Source: an uncultured Alphaproteobacteria bacterium (GTDB lineage Bacteria; Pseudomonadota; Alphaproteobacteria; Rhizobiales; Beijerinckiaceae). Taken from it: a DNA stretch of 53,780 nt. The stretch is from NCBI GenBank assembly GCA_937988775.1, contig CALKHP010000040.1, forward strand, positions 1 through 53,780, written 5' to 3'. The notes beneath the pieces were generated by a model. That model had not been told where the DNA came from and ran no database searches. It worked only from the letters and a program-made list of their open reading frames with translations. Of this stretch, positions 24,088-35,655 are shown one piece after another. The position numbers and the translations under genes were made by a program. Each line of letters starts with the position of its first letter. Within the stretch, counting starts at the first letter, position 1.

Positions 24088-25122
24088 TTATCCGGTACCG
24101 CTCGACAAGGCGATGCCAGCGGCGCGTCCGCGCGCCGTGACCAGCACGATCTTGCCGCGCGCCTTGCGCGTCGTAATATGTTCCATGCCGATGGCAACCT
24201 CCTCGATCGGCAGAACGGCCGAGAGCGGTGGATCGATCGCCCCTTCGGCGACCATGCGGAAGATATCATCCTGCGCCTCGCGCACGGCATCGGGCGTGCG
24301 CTCGCGATAATCGCTCCAGTGCAGCCCGGTGACGGTGATGTGCTTGATCAGGATGTAATTCGCCTTGACGCTCGGGATCTCGCCCGAGGTGAAGCCGACC
24401 ACCACCAGCCGGCCCTCCCAGGCGAGCGCCCTCAGGCACGCCTCGAACACCGCGCCGCCGACATTCTCGATCACCACGTCGGCGCCCCGGCCGTCGCTCG
24501 CGGCGTGGACCTGGCGCCGCACGCTGTCGCGCAGATCGGCGCCGCTCATGTCGATCACCGCGTCGGCGCCTTGCGCCAGCACGAAATCGTGCTTGTCCAT
24601 GGTGCCGAGCCCGGCCAGCACCCGGCAGCCGCGCGCCTTGGCGATCTGCATCGCGGCGACGCCGACGCCGCCGCCGGCACCCGTCACCAGCACGGTGTCG
24701 CCGGGCTTGAGCCGGGCGCGGTCGATCAGCCCGAACCACGCCGTCTGGTAGGTCAGCCCCATCGCCGCCGCCTTGGCCATCGCCAGCGCGTCGGGCAGCC
24801 GGAAGCAGTCCGCGGCGCGCACCGCCACGGTCTCGGCGAAGGTGCCGTTCTCGCACTGGCCCATCACCCGGTCGCCGGGCTTGAACGCGCTCACGCCCTC
24901 GCCGACGGCCGCCACCACGCCGGCCAGTTCCTTGCCCGGCACGAAGGGCAGCGGCGGCAGCGTCTGGTATTTGCCGGCCGCGACCAGCACATCGGGAAAA
25001 TTCAGGCCCGCCGCATGCACCTCGACCAGCACCTCGCCGGGGCCGGCGACCGGCATCGGCCAATCCCGGAACACGAGTTGGTCTGGCGGCCCGAACTGCT
25101 CGACGACGACGGCCTTCATCAT
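24088..25122 (-). CDS. Quinone oxidoreductase-like MDR enzyme
   Basis: A 344-residue medium-chain dehydrogenase/reductase without zinc ligands: KAVVVEQFGPPDQLVFRDWP, AGLNFPDVLVAAGKY, PFVPGKELAGVV, and nucleotide motif VTGAGGGVGVAAMQIAKARG. Members reduce quinones or 2-enoyl-CoA (acryloyl-CoA reductase type) with NADPH. In this cluster a role on an unsaturated acyl-CoA is possible. Two adjacent ATG codons start the frame; it lies 16 bp after the ligase gene. Confidence 0.86.
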   Translation of the reverse strand: MMKAVVVEQFGPPDQLVFRDWPMPVAGPGEVLVEVHAAGLNFPDVLVAAGKYQTLPPLPFVPGKELAGVVAAVGEGVSAFKPGDRVMGQCENGTFAETVAVRAADCFRLPDALAMAKAAAMGLTYQTAWFGLIDRARLKPGDTVLVTGAGGGVGVAAMQIAKARGCRVLAGLGTMDKHDFVLAQGADAVIDMSGADLRDSVRRQVHAASDGRGADVVIENVGGAVFEACLRALAWEGRLVVVGFTSGEIPSVKANYILIKHITVTGLHWSDYRERTPDAVREAQDDIFRMVAEGAIDPPLSAVLPIEEVAIGMEHITTRKARGKIVLVTARGRAAGIALSSGTG

Positions 25123-25138
25123 GGTCCTCCTGTTGGCG

Positions 25139-26776
<1,638 letters not shown>

Positions 26777-26853
26777 TGCCGTCCACTCCCTTTACCGCCT
26801 GCCTCCCCGCGCGAGCCGGGAAGGCGCCCTTTTTCTTGTCCGTCCGGCTCCGT

Positions 26854-27663
26854 TCAGAGCGGCGAATCCGGCGGGAAATTCGGCTTGCGCTTCTCGACAT
26901 GCGAGGCGAGGCCCTCCTTCACGTCGGGGCCGGTGAAGCCCATGAATTCGAGCGCCAGCGAGGCATCGAAGGTCGGGCCCATCTGGCGCAGCCAGTTGTT
27001 GAGCGCGTATTTCGTCCAGCGGATGGCGTTCGGCGCGCCTTCCGCCAATCGGCTCGCCACCTCGACCGCCTTGGCATCCAGCTCGCTGTCCTCGACGGCG
27101 AGCGAGACCAGCCCGATGCGCTCGGCCTCCGCGCCCGAAACCGGGTCGCATAGCAGCAGATAATACTTCGCCTTGGCCATGCCGCATAATAGCGGCCAGA
27201 TGATCGCGGCATGGTCGCCGGCCGCGACGCCGAGCCGGGTATGCCCGTCGATGATGCGTGCATCCTTGGTGGCGATCGAGATGTCGGCGAGCAGGCCGCA
27301 GACGAGGCCGGCCCCGACCGCCGGCCCGCGCATGGCGCTGATGATCGGCTTCGAGCAGTTGATGACATTATAGACGATGTCGCGCGCTTCCTTCCAGTTG
27401 CGCGCGCGCGTCGGGAAGTCGTTGATGATCTTGTCGATCATCTTGAAGTCGCCGCCGGCCGAGAACGCCTTGCCATGGCCGGTGAGGATCGCCGCCGACA
27501 CGCTCGGGTCCTTGTCGATATCCTGCCAGATCGTGGCAAGCTCGGCATGCATCACTTCATCAGCCGAGTTCAGCCGCTCGGGATTATACATCGTGACGCG
27601 CAGCACGCGCGGATGCGGGCGGTCGAAGCGCAGCCGCTGATACTTGGCATAGACGTCGGTCAT
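26854..27663 (-). CDS. Enoyl-CoA hydratase/isomerase (third crotonase)
   Basis: A 269-residue crotonase: AFSAGGDFKMIDKIINDFPT, PIISAMRGPAVGAGLVCGLL with the second oxyanion loop, and GHTRLGVAAGDHAAIIWPLL, where the acidic residue sits in GDHA rather than the usual PE. Start ATG at 27663 (MTDVYAKYQRLRFDRPHP). It follows livF by 62 bp in the same direction. Confidence 0.88.
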   Translation of the reverse strand: MTDVYAKYQRLRFDRPHPRVLRVTMYNPERLNSADEVMHAELATIWQDIDKDPSVSAAILTGHGKAFSAGGDFKMIDKIINDFPTRARNWKEARDIVYNVINCSKPIISAMRGPAVGAGLVCGLLADISIATKDARIIDGHTRLGVAAGDHAAIIWPLLCGMAKAKYYLLLCDPVSGAEAERIGLVSLAVEDSELDAKAVEVASRLAEGAPNAIRWTKYALNNWLRQMGPTFDASLALEFMGFTGPDVKEGLASHVEKRKPNFPPDSPL

Positions 27664-27725
27664 GGCGTGTTTCCTTGTCGGTTGAGGCCGCTCAAGGCGG
27701 CGGGGCCGCGATCGCTGCCTTCCGG

Positions 27726-28421
27726 CTAGACCGCGACGTGTTTCTTCAGGCTTTCGCGGGTGAGGCCCTCGAGGCGGCCTTCCTCGACGACGGCCCCCTT
27801 GGACATCACGTAGTAGCGCTCGGCCACGGCGTGAACGAGGCTGAAATTCTGTTCGATCAGGAGGATGCTGGTCTCGCCGGCGCCGAGCTTGATCAGCGTC
27901 TCGCCGAGTTCGTCGACGATCACCGGGGCCAGGCCCTCGCTCGGCTCGTCGAGCACGAGCAGGTCCGGATTGGCCATCAGGGCGCGGCCGATGGCGAGCA
28001 TCTGCTGTTGCCCGCCGCTCATCGCCGTGCCCGGCGTCTCGGCGCGCTCGCGCAGGATCGGGAACAGGGCGCACACGCTGTCGAAATTCCATGGCCCCTT
28101 GCGCCCGACGGCCGCGCCAAGCAGCAGGTTCTCGCGCACGCTCAGGCCGGGCACGATATGGCGGCCCTGCGGCACCACGGCGATGCCGGAGCGCGCCGCC
28201 GTGAAATGGCGGATGCTCGCGGGCGTTTTCTGGCCGAACGAGATCGTGCCCCGGCGCACGCGCGCGATGCCGATACAGGCATTGACCACGGTGGTCTTGC
28301 CGACGCCGTTGCGGCCGAGGATGGCGACGCGCTCGCCGCGCCCGACCGTGATCGACAGGTCGTGCAGGATTTGCGCCTCGCCGTAATAGGCATCGACATG
28401 GTCGAGCTTGAGCAGGGTCAT
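27726..28421 (-). CDS. livF: Branched-chain-type ABC importer ATPase LivF, set 1
   Basis: A 231-residue ABC ATPase of the LivF class: Walker A GRNGVGKT, Q-loop VVPQGRHIVPGLSVRENLL, signature MSGGQQQMLAIGRALM and Walker B LLVLDEPSEGLAP. Its ATG overlaps the livG stop by 4 bp (ATGA). It energises uptake together with LivG; the HAAT family carries branched amino acids and also many carboxylic and aromatic acids, which fits the catabolic genes beside it. Confidence 0.92.
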   Translation of the reverse strand: MTLLKLDHVDAYYGEAQILHDLSITVGRGERVAILGRNGVGKTTVVNACIGIARVRRGTISFGQKTPASIRHFTAARSGIAVVPQGRHIVPGLSVRENLLLGAAVGRKGPWNFDSVCALFPILRERAETPGTAMSGGQQQMLAIGRALMANPDLLVLDEPSEGLAPVIVDELGETLIKLGAGETSILLIEQNFSLVHAVAERYYVMSKGAVVEEGRLEGLTRESLKKHVAV

Positions 28422-29131
28422 GCGACGCTGGTCCCGAGATAGGCGCGCACCACTTCCGGGTTGGCGCGGATGTCCGCGCCCGGCCCGTCGGCGAGGATCT
28501 TGCCGAGATGCAGCACGGTGATGCGGTCCGAGATCGAGAAGATCACGTCCATGTCATGCTCGACGATCAGCACGGTGACCTTCCAGCTTGCCGCCAGCTC
28601 CTTGAGCAGCTTGGCGAGGGTGATCGATTCGCTGATCGACAGCCCGGCGGCGGGCTCGTCGAGCAGCAGCACGGAAGGCCGGCCAACCAGCGCCAGCGCG
28701 AGGTCGAGCCGGCGCTGGTCGCCATAGGAAATGTCGGCGGCGCGCCGGTCGGCGAAGCCGGCGAGGCCGAGCGCTTCCATGACCTCGTCGGTATTGTCGT
28801 TCTCGGCCATGTGGCCGGCGAGGCCGATCTGCTCGCGCACGCTGAGATCGAGGAAGATGTTGGTCTTCTGGAACGAGCGCGCCACGCCGGCCTTGCGCCG
28901 CGCCCGCTCCGACAAGGTGCTGATATCCTGGCCCCGGCAGCGCACCGTGCCGGTGGTGGTGCCGCCGCCGCGCCCGCACAGCGCGTCCATCAGCGTCGAT
29001 TTTCCGGCGCCGTTCGGGCCGATCAGGCCACGGATTTCGCCGGGCTCGAGCGCGATCGACACGGTGTCGATCGCCGTGAACCCGCCATAGCGCCGCGAGA
29101 TATCGACGCCTTCCAGCACGAAATCGCTCAT
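28418..29131 (-). CDS. livG: Branched-chain-type ABC importer ATPase LivG, set 1
   Basis: A 237-residue ABC ATPase of the LivG class: Walker A GPNGAGKS, VARSFQKTNIFLDLSVREQI, a slightly unusual signature ISYGDQRRLDLALAL, Walker B VLLLDEPAAGLS and VEHDMDVIFSISDRITVL. The ATG overlaps the livM stop (ATGA). Confidence 0.92.
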   Translation of the reverse strand: MSDFVLEGVDISRRYGGFTAIDTVSIALEPGEIRGLIGPNGAGKSTLMDALCGRGGGTTTGTVRCRGQDISTLSERARRKAGVARSFQKTNIFLDLSVREQIGLAGHMAENDNTDEVMEALGLAGFADRRAADISYGDQRRLDLALALVGRPSVLLLDEPAAGLSISESITLAKLLKELAASWKVTVLIVEHDMDVIFSISDRITVLHLGKILADGPGADIRANPEVVRAYLGTSVA

Positions 29132-30126
29132 CGCCGGCCCCCTTTCAGCTTCTGGAACAGGGCGATGATCAGGCCGCTGATGCCGCGCGGCACCAGCACG
29201 GTGACGACGATCAAGGTGGCGCCGATGATCGCCGGCCAATGCTCGGTCAGGTCGCCGGCGGCATCCTTGAGCAGGAAGAAGATCACCGAGCCGAGCGCCG
29301 GCCCCCACACGGCATGCGCGCCGCCGATCACCGCCATGACGATGCCCTCGCCCGACAGCGACCAGTACAGCGTGCCCGGCGTGACGAAGGCGTTGTAGAG
29401 CACGAACAACACGCCGGCGACGGCTGCGACCGCCGCCGACAGCGCATAGACCAGCGCGCGCGGCACCACCGTCTCGTAGCCGATGAAGCGGGCGCGCTCC
29501 TCGTTCTCGCGAATGGCGACGGTGAGCAGCCCGAAGCGGCTGCGCGACAGCAGCCAGAGGCCGGCCACCGTGACGACGAGTACGATCCAGCACACGGAGA
29601 ACATGCTGCCCGGCTGCTGGAACGTCTCGATATCGAGACCGAACAGCTGCGAGGGCAGGCGCACCGCCATGCCGTCATCGCCATTGGCGAGTTCGCGCCA
29701 GCGCAGCATGATTTCGTAGAAGGCCTGCGCCACCGCCAGCGTCAGCATGGAGAAGGCGAGCGCCGGCATGCGCACGATGCCGAGCCCGGCGACGAAGGCG
29801 AGCGCCGCCGGCAACAGGATCGCGGCGATGATGGCGAGTTCGGTCGGCAGCACGCCGAATTTGCCGTTGAGCGCCACCGTATAGGCGGCGATGCCGAAGA
29901 AGGCGGCATGGCCGAAGCTCGTCAGGCCGCATTGCCGCATCAGGAAGCCGATGCCGGTGGCGAGCACCGCCGTGATCACCGCCTGCGTCATCAGCGTCAG
30001 CGCGAGCTGCGAGGACACCACGGCCGGCACCAGCAGGCCGGCCGCGACCGCGACGATGAAGGCGACGACCGCGATGGCCGGCACGCGCCGCCGCGCCGTG
30101 GCGGGCGTGGAGGGGAGCGCGCTCAT
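29128..30126 (-). CDS. livM: Branched-chain-type ABC importer permease LivM, set 1
   Basis: A 332-residue polytopic membrane protein with eight or more hydrophobic segments; QCGLTSFGHAAFFGIAAYTV and AIRENEERARFIGYET are the conserved LivM regions, the latter contacting the ATPases. It overlaps livH by 4 bp. Confidence 0.92.
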   Translation of the reverse strand: MSALPSTPATARRRVPAIAVVAFIVAVAAGLLVPAVVSSQLALTLMTQAVITAVLATGIGFLMRQCGLTSFGHAAFFGIAAYTVALNGKFGVLPTELAIIAAILLPAALAFVAGLGIVRMPALAFSMLTLAVAQAFYEIMLRWRELANGDDGMAVRLPSQLFGLDIETFQQPGSMFSVCWIVLVVTVAGLWLLSRSRFGLLTVAIRENEERARFIGYETVVPRALVYALSAAVAAVAGVLFVLYNAFVTPGTLYWSLSGEGIVMAVIGGAHAVWGPALGSVIFFLLKDAAGDLTEHWPAIIGATLIVVTVLVPRGISGLIIALFQKLKGGRR

Positions 30127-30968
30127 CGGCCGGCTCCCGCCAGCCCGCGCGGCCGCAGCAGCAGCACCAGCGTCATGATGGCGAGCGGCAGCATCGAGGC
30201 GAGTTCCGGCACGTAGACGATGCCGAGATTATGCACCTGGCCGATCAGCAGCGCCGCGACGAAGGCGCCGGTGAAGCTCGACAGCCCGCCCGTGACCACG
30301 ACCACGAAACAATCGATGATGATGAAGGCGCCCATCGACGGCGACAGCGCCAGCAGCGGCCCGGCAATGGTGCCGGACAGGCCGGCGAGCCCGGTGCCGA
30401 TCGCCACCACCAGCGCGCTGAGCCGGTCGGTATCGACGCCCTGCATGCCGGTGGTGACCGGATCGACGCTGGCCGCGCGCACATAAAGCCCGACCTTGCT
30501 GTAGCGCAGCCAGAGCGCGAGGCCGGCGGCGACCGCCAGTGCGACGGCGACCACGAACAGGCGGTAGACCGGGAAGGTCGAGCCGAACATCGGGATCACG
30601 CCGGAGAGCAGCGGCGGCGGCGGCACGGTCAGGTAATCCTTGCCCCAGATCGTGCGCACCGCGTCCTCGAGCACGAACAGCAGGCCGAAGGTGACGAGCA
30701 GCGTCACCACCGCATCCTCGCGCGCCAGCGGCCGGAACACGAAGCGGTCGAGCAGCACGCCGAGCGCGGCCAGCACCATGACCGAGATCACCAGCCCGCC
30801 CCAGAACCCGAGATAGGCCGCCACCGCATAGGCGATGTAGGCGCCGACCATGAACAGGCTGCCATGCGCGAAATTGGTCACGCGGCGCAGGCCGAAGATC
30901 AGCACGAGGCCGACGGCGAGCAGATAGAGGAAACTGCCATAGACCAAGCCGTTGATGACCTGGATCAT
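30123..30968 (-). CDS. livH: Branched-chain-type ABC importer permease LivH, set 1
   Basis: A 281-residue permease starting MIQVINGLVYGSFLYLLAVG, with RRVTNFAHGSLFMVGAYIAY and YVRAASVDPVTTGMQGVDTD as LivH hallmarks. The frame is open upstream into repeat DNA, but the ATG at 30968 marks the conserved N-terminus. Its leader is about 390 bp long from operator C and contains a palindromic repeat. Confidence 0.92.
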   Translation of the reverse strand: MIQVINGLVYGSFLYLLAVGLVLIFGLRRVTNFAHGSLFMVGAYIAYAVAAYLGFWGGLVISVMVLAALGVLLDRFVFRPLAREDAVVTLLVTFGLLFVLEDAVRTIWGKDYLTVPPPPLLSGVIPMFGSTFPVYRLFVVAVALAVAAGLALWLRYSKVGLYVRAASVDPVTTGMQGVDTDRLSALVVAIGTGLAGLSGTIAGPLLALSPSMGAFIIIDCFVVVVTGGLSSFTGAFVAALLIGQVHNLGIVYVPELASMLPLAIMTLVLLLRPRGLAGAGR

Positions 30969-31030
30969 GCCGAGGCTCCGGTTGGGGCGGGAGTCGTCGC
31001 GACGGCGAGGCTCGAGAGGTATGGGGAATT

Positions 31031-31196
31031 CTTCTCCCCTTGCGGGGGAAGGTCCCGCCCCAAGTCGGCCTTGGCCGACTTGGGAATAGTAAGACCAATC
31101 TCCGGAACACCGGAGATTGGTGGGGATGAGGGGTAGGCCGCGCCAACACCCCTCATCCGTCTGCTTCGCAGCCACCTTCGCCCGCAAGGGGAGAAG
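31031..31196. repeat. Palindromic intergenic element with inverted ends (copy 2)
   Basis: About 166 bp bounded by near-identical 23-bp inverted ends (CTTCTCCCCTTGCGGGGGAA and, on the opposite strand at the other end, CTTCTCCCCTTGCGGGCGAA). Inside are two perfect hairpins, CAAGTCGGCC/GGCCGACTTG and CCAATCTCCGG/CCGGAGATTGG. The layout is MITE-like but no target-site duplication is obvious. Confidence 0.7.
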
Positions 31197-31352
31197 GAAA
31201 GGGTCTCGCGCCGGTCGCGGGATGATCCAACCCGGCGCGTGATGCGCCATGCTGCGGCAGGCCCGGCACCGGCCGCGTCGGGGATATCAGAACGAATTCG
31301 CGCGTCTCCAGCATCCATCGGGCATTCCCTCCGGTCGGCTCCCATGCCGAAT

Positions 31353-31370
31353 TGAATGATTGTTCATTCA
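31353..31370 (-). promoter_or_regulatory. FadR-type operator C with promoter for livHMGF
   Basis: TGAATGATTGTTCATTCA, one mismatch from the palindrome. On the minus strand it overlaps TTGACA (31384-31379), a 17-bp spacer and AATCAT (31361-31356), the same -10 hexamer and spacing as operator A. It would drive livH and the long minus-strand operon behind it. Confidence 0.82.
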
Positions 31371-31499
31371 GAATTTTCTGTCAATGCCGGCGGCGGCTCC
31401 CGCGAGGCTTGCGCCCCGCGCCGATCGTCGGGCGCTGACCGTCGTGCCGGCACGCGGGGCGCGGGGTGGCGGGGCGCGCCGCCACCCCGCCCGCGCCTG

Positions 31500-32705
31500 T
31501 CAGAGCTTGCAGGAGCCGTCGGGCTTGGGCGTGGCGATATCGGCCGCGATCGTCATGCTGATCACCGGGCGCAGCACGCCGTCATGCTCGGCGACCTGCC
31601 CGAAATAGTTCGGGCCGACGAGCTGGTGGTCTTCCTTGCGCATCAACTGCGTGCCGAGAATGGTCTCGAACGTGCCGCCGGCCATCGCCTTGGCGACATC
31701 GGCCGGCTTGACGCTGCCGGCCTTCTTCACCGCCTGGAAGATGACCTGCATGCCGATATAGGTTTCGCCCTGGAAGTTGGTCGGCGAGGTGCCGGGGTAT
31801 TTCTTGACCCAGTCGGCGACGAACTTCTTGTTGCCGGGCGTGTCCAGCGTGCCGCTGTAGTTGATGATGCTGTAAATGCCCTTCACGATGTCGCCGAGCA
31901 CCTTCACCGTGCCGTCGGTGGTGAAGCTCACCCCGCCCGTCACCACCTTGTCGAACAGGCCGAATTGCTTGGCCTGCTTGGCAAAGGTCATGGCGTCGCG
32001 GCCGGCGAGCGCCACCCACATCGCCTCGGCGCCTGAATCCATCACCTTCTGGATCGTCGCGGCATAGTCGTTGCTGCCGAAGGCGGTATAATTCTCGGAG
32101 ACGATCGTCTTGCCGGTAGCGGCCGCCGCGTGCTTGAAGCTGGCGCCGGAATCGCGGCCCCAGGCGATATCCGCCGCCACGATGGCCCATTTGGTTTCCT
32201 TGCGCGTCGCCAGCCACGGCTGGATGACGGCGGCGTCGGAATTATCCGGCCGGTTGACGCGGAACATGCGCGGCTGGCACTGCTTGCCGGTAATGTCGTT
32301 GGCCTTGTTGATGGTGGAGACATAGAGCGCGTTCCAGCGCGCCAGCATCGGCCCCATGGCAAGCCCTTCGCCCGAGGCGATGGTGCCGGTGAGGATGTTG
32401 TAGCCTTCAAGCGCCAGTTTCTCGCCCTGCTGGCGCGCCAGTTCGGGCCTCGCCTCGGTGTCGAGATATCTGACCTCGACCTTGCGGCCGTCGATGCCGC
32501 CGGCGGCATTGGCCTCGTCGACGGCGAAATCGATGGCGCGCTTGGCCTCGTCGCCCAATTGCGAATACGGGCCGGTCAGCGCGGTCGGAACGCCGATCTT
32601 CAGCGGTTCCTTGCCCGCGGCGGCCGCGCCGCCTGCTCCGGCCATGCTGCCGGCCAACACCGCGCCCGACGCGCTGATCAGCAATGCTCTTCTGGTAATC
32701 CTCAT
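31500..32705 (-). CDS. livK: Branched-chain-type periplasmic substrate-binding protein LivK, set 1
   Basis: A 401-residue type I periplasmic binding protein. The N-terminus MRITRRALLISASGAVLAGS has a twin-arginine-like TRRALL motif, suggesting Tat export. The mature part begins near KEPLKIGVPTALTGPYSQLG, with DEANAAGGIDGRKVEVRYLD typical of the family. A strong GGGAGGAG precedes the ATG at 32705. It is separated from livH by operator C, so it can be expressed on its own from the promoter at operator D. Confidence 0.92.
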   Translation of the reverse strand: MRITRRALLISASGAVLAGSMAGAGGAAAAGKEPLKIGVPTALTGPYSQLGDEAKRAIDFAVDEANAAGGIDGRKVEVRYLDTEARPELARQQGEKLALEGYNILTGTIASGEGLAMGPMLARWNALYVSTINKANDITGKQCQPRMFRVNRPDNSDAAVIQPWLATRKETKWAIVAADIAWGRDSGASFKHAAAATGKTIVSENYTAFGSNDYAATIQKVMDSGAEAMWVALAGRDAMTFAKQAKQFGLFDKVVTGGVSFTTDGTVKVLGDIVKGIYSIINYSGTLDTPGNKKFVADWVKKYPGTSPTNFQGETYIGMQVIFQAVKKAGSVKPADVAKAMAGGTFETILGTQLMRKEDHQLVGPNYFGQVAEHDGVLRPVISMTIAADIATPKPDGSCKL

Positions 32706-32737
32706 GGCGATGCTCCTCCCGATTTTTTGCTTTTTTA

Positions 32738-32755
32738 AGAATGAACATTCATTCA
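32738..32755 (-). promoter_or_regulatory. FadR-type operator D between divergent livK and acyl-CoA dehydrogenase genes
   Basis: AGAATGAACATTCATTCA, one mismatch from the palindrome. For livK it overlaps TTGACA (32779-32774), 17 bp, TTGAAT (32756-32751). For the divergent dehydrogenase gene TTGTCA (32773-32778), 16 bp, TAAGGT (32795-32800) is a possible promoter just beside it. One bound repressor could therefore control both directions. Confidence 0.8.
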
Positions 32756-34023
32756 ATCTGGACGCTCGATCGTTGTCAAGCGACGCGCTTCGCATAAGGT
32801 GGCGCCGGCTTGTAACGGGCAGAACGCACGATTTGTCAGGACAGGACGGCCATGGCTCTCGACACCGAAACCTTCGACCATTTGCTTGCGACGATCTCCC
32901 GCTTCGTGCGCGAGCGCCTCGTGCCGCTCGAGCACAAGGTTGCCGAGGACGATGCCATCCCCGACGCCATCAAGCGCGAGATCCGCGAACTTGGCCTGTT
33001 CGGCCTGTCGATCCCGCAGGATTACGGCGGGCTCGGCCTCGACATGGAGGAGGAGGCGCGCGTCGCCTTCGAGCTCGGCCAGACCGCGCCGGCGTTTCGG
33101 TCGCTGTTCGGCACCAATAACGGCATCGGCTCGCAGGGCATCATCATGGATGGCACCGAGGCGCAGAAGCAGGCCTACTTGCCGCGCCTCGCTTCCGGCG
33201 AGATGATCAGCTCGTTCGCGCTCACCGAGCCCGGCGCCGGCTCCGATGCCGCCTCGCTCAGCACCAGCGCCCGGCGCGATGGCGACAGCTACATCCTCAA
33301 CGGCACCAAGCGCTTCATCACCAACGCGCCCCATGCCGGGCTGTTCACCGTGTTCGCCCGCACCGATCCGAACCAGCCCGGCGCGCGCGGCGTCAGCGCC
33401 TTCCTCGTCGAGGCCGGCCGGCCCGGTCTGTCGCTCGGCGCCATCGACAAGAAGATGGGCCAGCACGGCTCGCACACCAGCGACGTGATCTTCGAGGATT
33501 GCCGCGTGCCGGCCGAGGCGCTGCTCGGCGGCCGCGAGGGCCAGGGTTTCCGCACCGCGATGAAGGTGCTCGATCGCGGCCGGCTGCATATTTCCGCCGT
33601 CTGTGTCGGCATTGCCGAGCGCCTGACGCGCGACAGCCTCGCCTATGCCATGGAGCGCCGGCAATTCGGCCAGCCGATCGCCGAGTTCGAGCTGATCCAG
33701 GCCATGCTCGCCGATAGCCGCGCCGAAGCCTATGCCGCACGCTGCATGGTGCTCGAAACCGCGCGCGCCAAGGATCGCGGCGCCGATGTCTCGACCGAAG
33801 CCGCGTGCTGCAAGATGTTCGCCAGCGAGATGGTCGGCCGCGTCGCCGACCGCGCCGTGCAGATCCATGGCGGCGCCGGCTATATCGCCGATTACGGCAT
33901 CGAGCGCTTCTATCGCGACGTGCGCCTGTTCCGCATCTACGAGGGCACGACGCAGATCCAGCAACTGGTCATCGCGCGCAACATGATCAGGCAAGCGGGA
34001 TCAGGCAAGCGGGCAAGCGCTGA

Positions 34024-34748
<725 letters not shown>

Positions 34749-34752
<4 letters not shown>

Positions 34753-35501
34753 GCGGCTTCCTCGCCGAGATAGGCTTCGCGCACTTGCGGATCGGCCATG
34801 ATCTCGGCCGGCGTGCCGCTGGCGATGACGCGACCATAGACCAGCACGCTGATGCGGTCGGCGAGCGAGAACACCGCATCCATGTCATGCTCGATCAGCA
34901 GGATGGTGAAACGCGCCTTGAGTTGCTGGAGCAGCGCGACGATGCGGGCGGATTCCGCCGCGCCGACGCCGGCGAGCGGCTCGTCGAGCAGCAGCAGCCG
35001 CGGTTCGGTCGCCAGCGCCACGGCGATTTCGAGCGCGCGCTTTTCGCCATGCGACAGCCGGCCGGCCTGCACGCCGGCGCGCGCGGCGAGCCCGACCGTG
35101 TCGAGCGCCGCCAGCGCCGCCTCGTTCAGCGCGGTTTCGCGCGCCACGGGTGAGAAGAACCGGAAGCTCGAGCCGGAGCGTGCCTGCACCGCAAGGGCGA
35201 CGTTTTCCAGCACGCTCATGCCGGGCAGCACCGAGGTGATCTGGAACGAACGCGCCAGGCCGGCGCGGGTGCGTTCGGCGAGCCCGGCCCGGCCGAAATC
35301 GCGGCCCTCGAACAGCACGCGCCCGGAATCGCTGGCGAGCGTGCCGGAGATCTGGTGGATCAGCGTCGTCTTGCCGGCGCCGTTCGGGCCGATGATCGCA
35401 TGCAACTCACCCTCGGGCACGACAAGCGACACGCCATCGGTGACCGCGAGCGCGCCATAAGCGTTGCGGAGGTCGACGATCTGCAGCAACGGCTCGGTCA
35501 T
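34749..35501 (-). CDS. livG: Branched-chain-type ABC ATPase LivG, set 2
   Basis: A 250-residue LivG-class ATPase: Walker A GPNGAGKT, LARSFQITSVLPGMSVLENV, signature LSHGEKRALEIAVAL, Walker B LLLLDEPLAGVG and IEHDMDAVFSLADRISVL. Start ATG at 35501. A palindromic repeat separates it from the binding-protein gene upstream and may weaken transcription between them. Confidence 0.9.
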
Positions 35502-35544
35502 GGCGTGTCGGTGGTGGTTCTTGGCATTGGCGGCTGACGGAACG

Positions 35545-35645
35545 CCCTTCTCCCGCATGCGGGAGAAGGTGGCGCGAAGCGCCGGATGAGGGGGAGCGGG
35601 CCCTCATCCCCCTGCCGGGACCTTCTCCCGCACGCGGGAGAAGGG
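35545..35645. repeat. Palindromic intergenic repeat, CTTCTCCCGC type (copy 3)
   Basis: About 101 bp: CCCTTCTCCCGC-AT-GCGGGAGAAGG at one side and CCTTCTCCCGC-AC-GCGGGAGAAGGG at the other, each a hairpin, with the two ends inverted to each other and GGCGC-GAA-GCGCC inside. It stands between the binding-protein gene and livG of set 2. Confidence 0.75.
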
Positions 35646-35655
35646 AGCTATTCCC

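Larger units (their letters stand above)
30969..31499. other. Long livH leader / livK 3' region
   Basis: 531 bp with no gene. It contains the palindromic repeat element 31031-31196, operator C (31353-31370) with its promoter, and GC-rich sequence just after the livK stop that could form hairpins (GGGGCGCGGGGTGGCGGGGC near 31456). Transcription of livHMGF and the genes after it is expected to start here. Confidence 0.6.

Noticed and set aside
30969..31250. Extension of the livH frame through the repeat element
   Set aside because: The sequence is a palindromic repeat and LivH proteins begin at the ATG at 30968.
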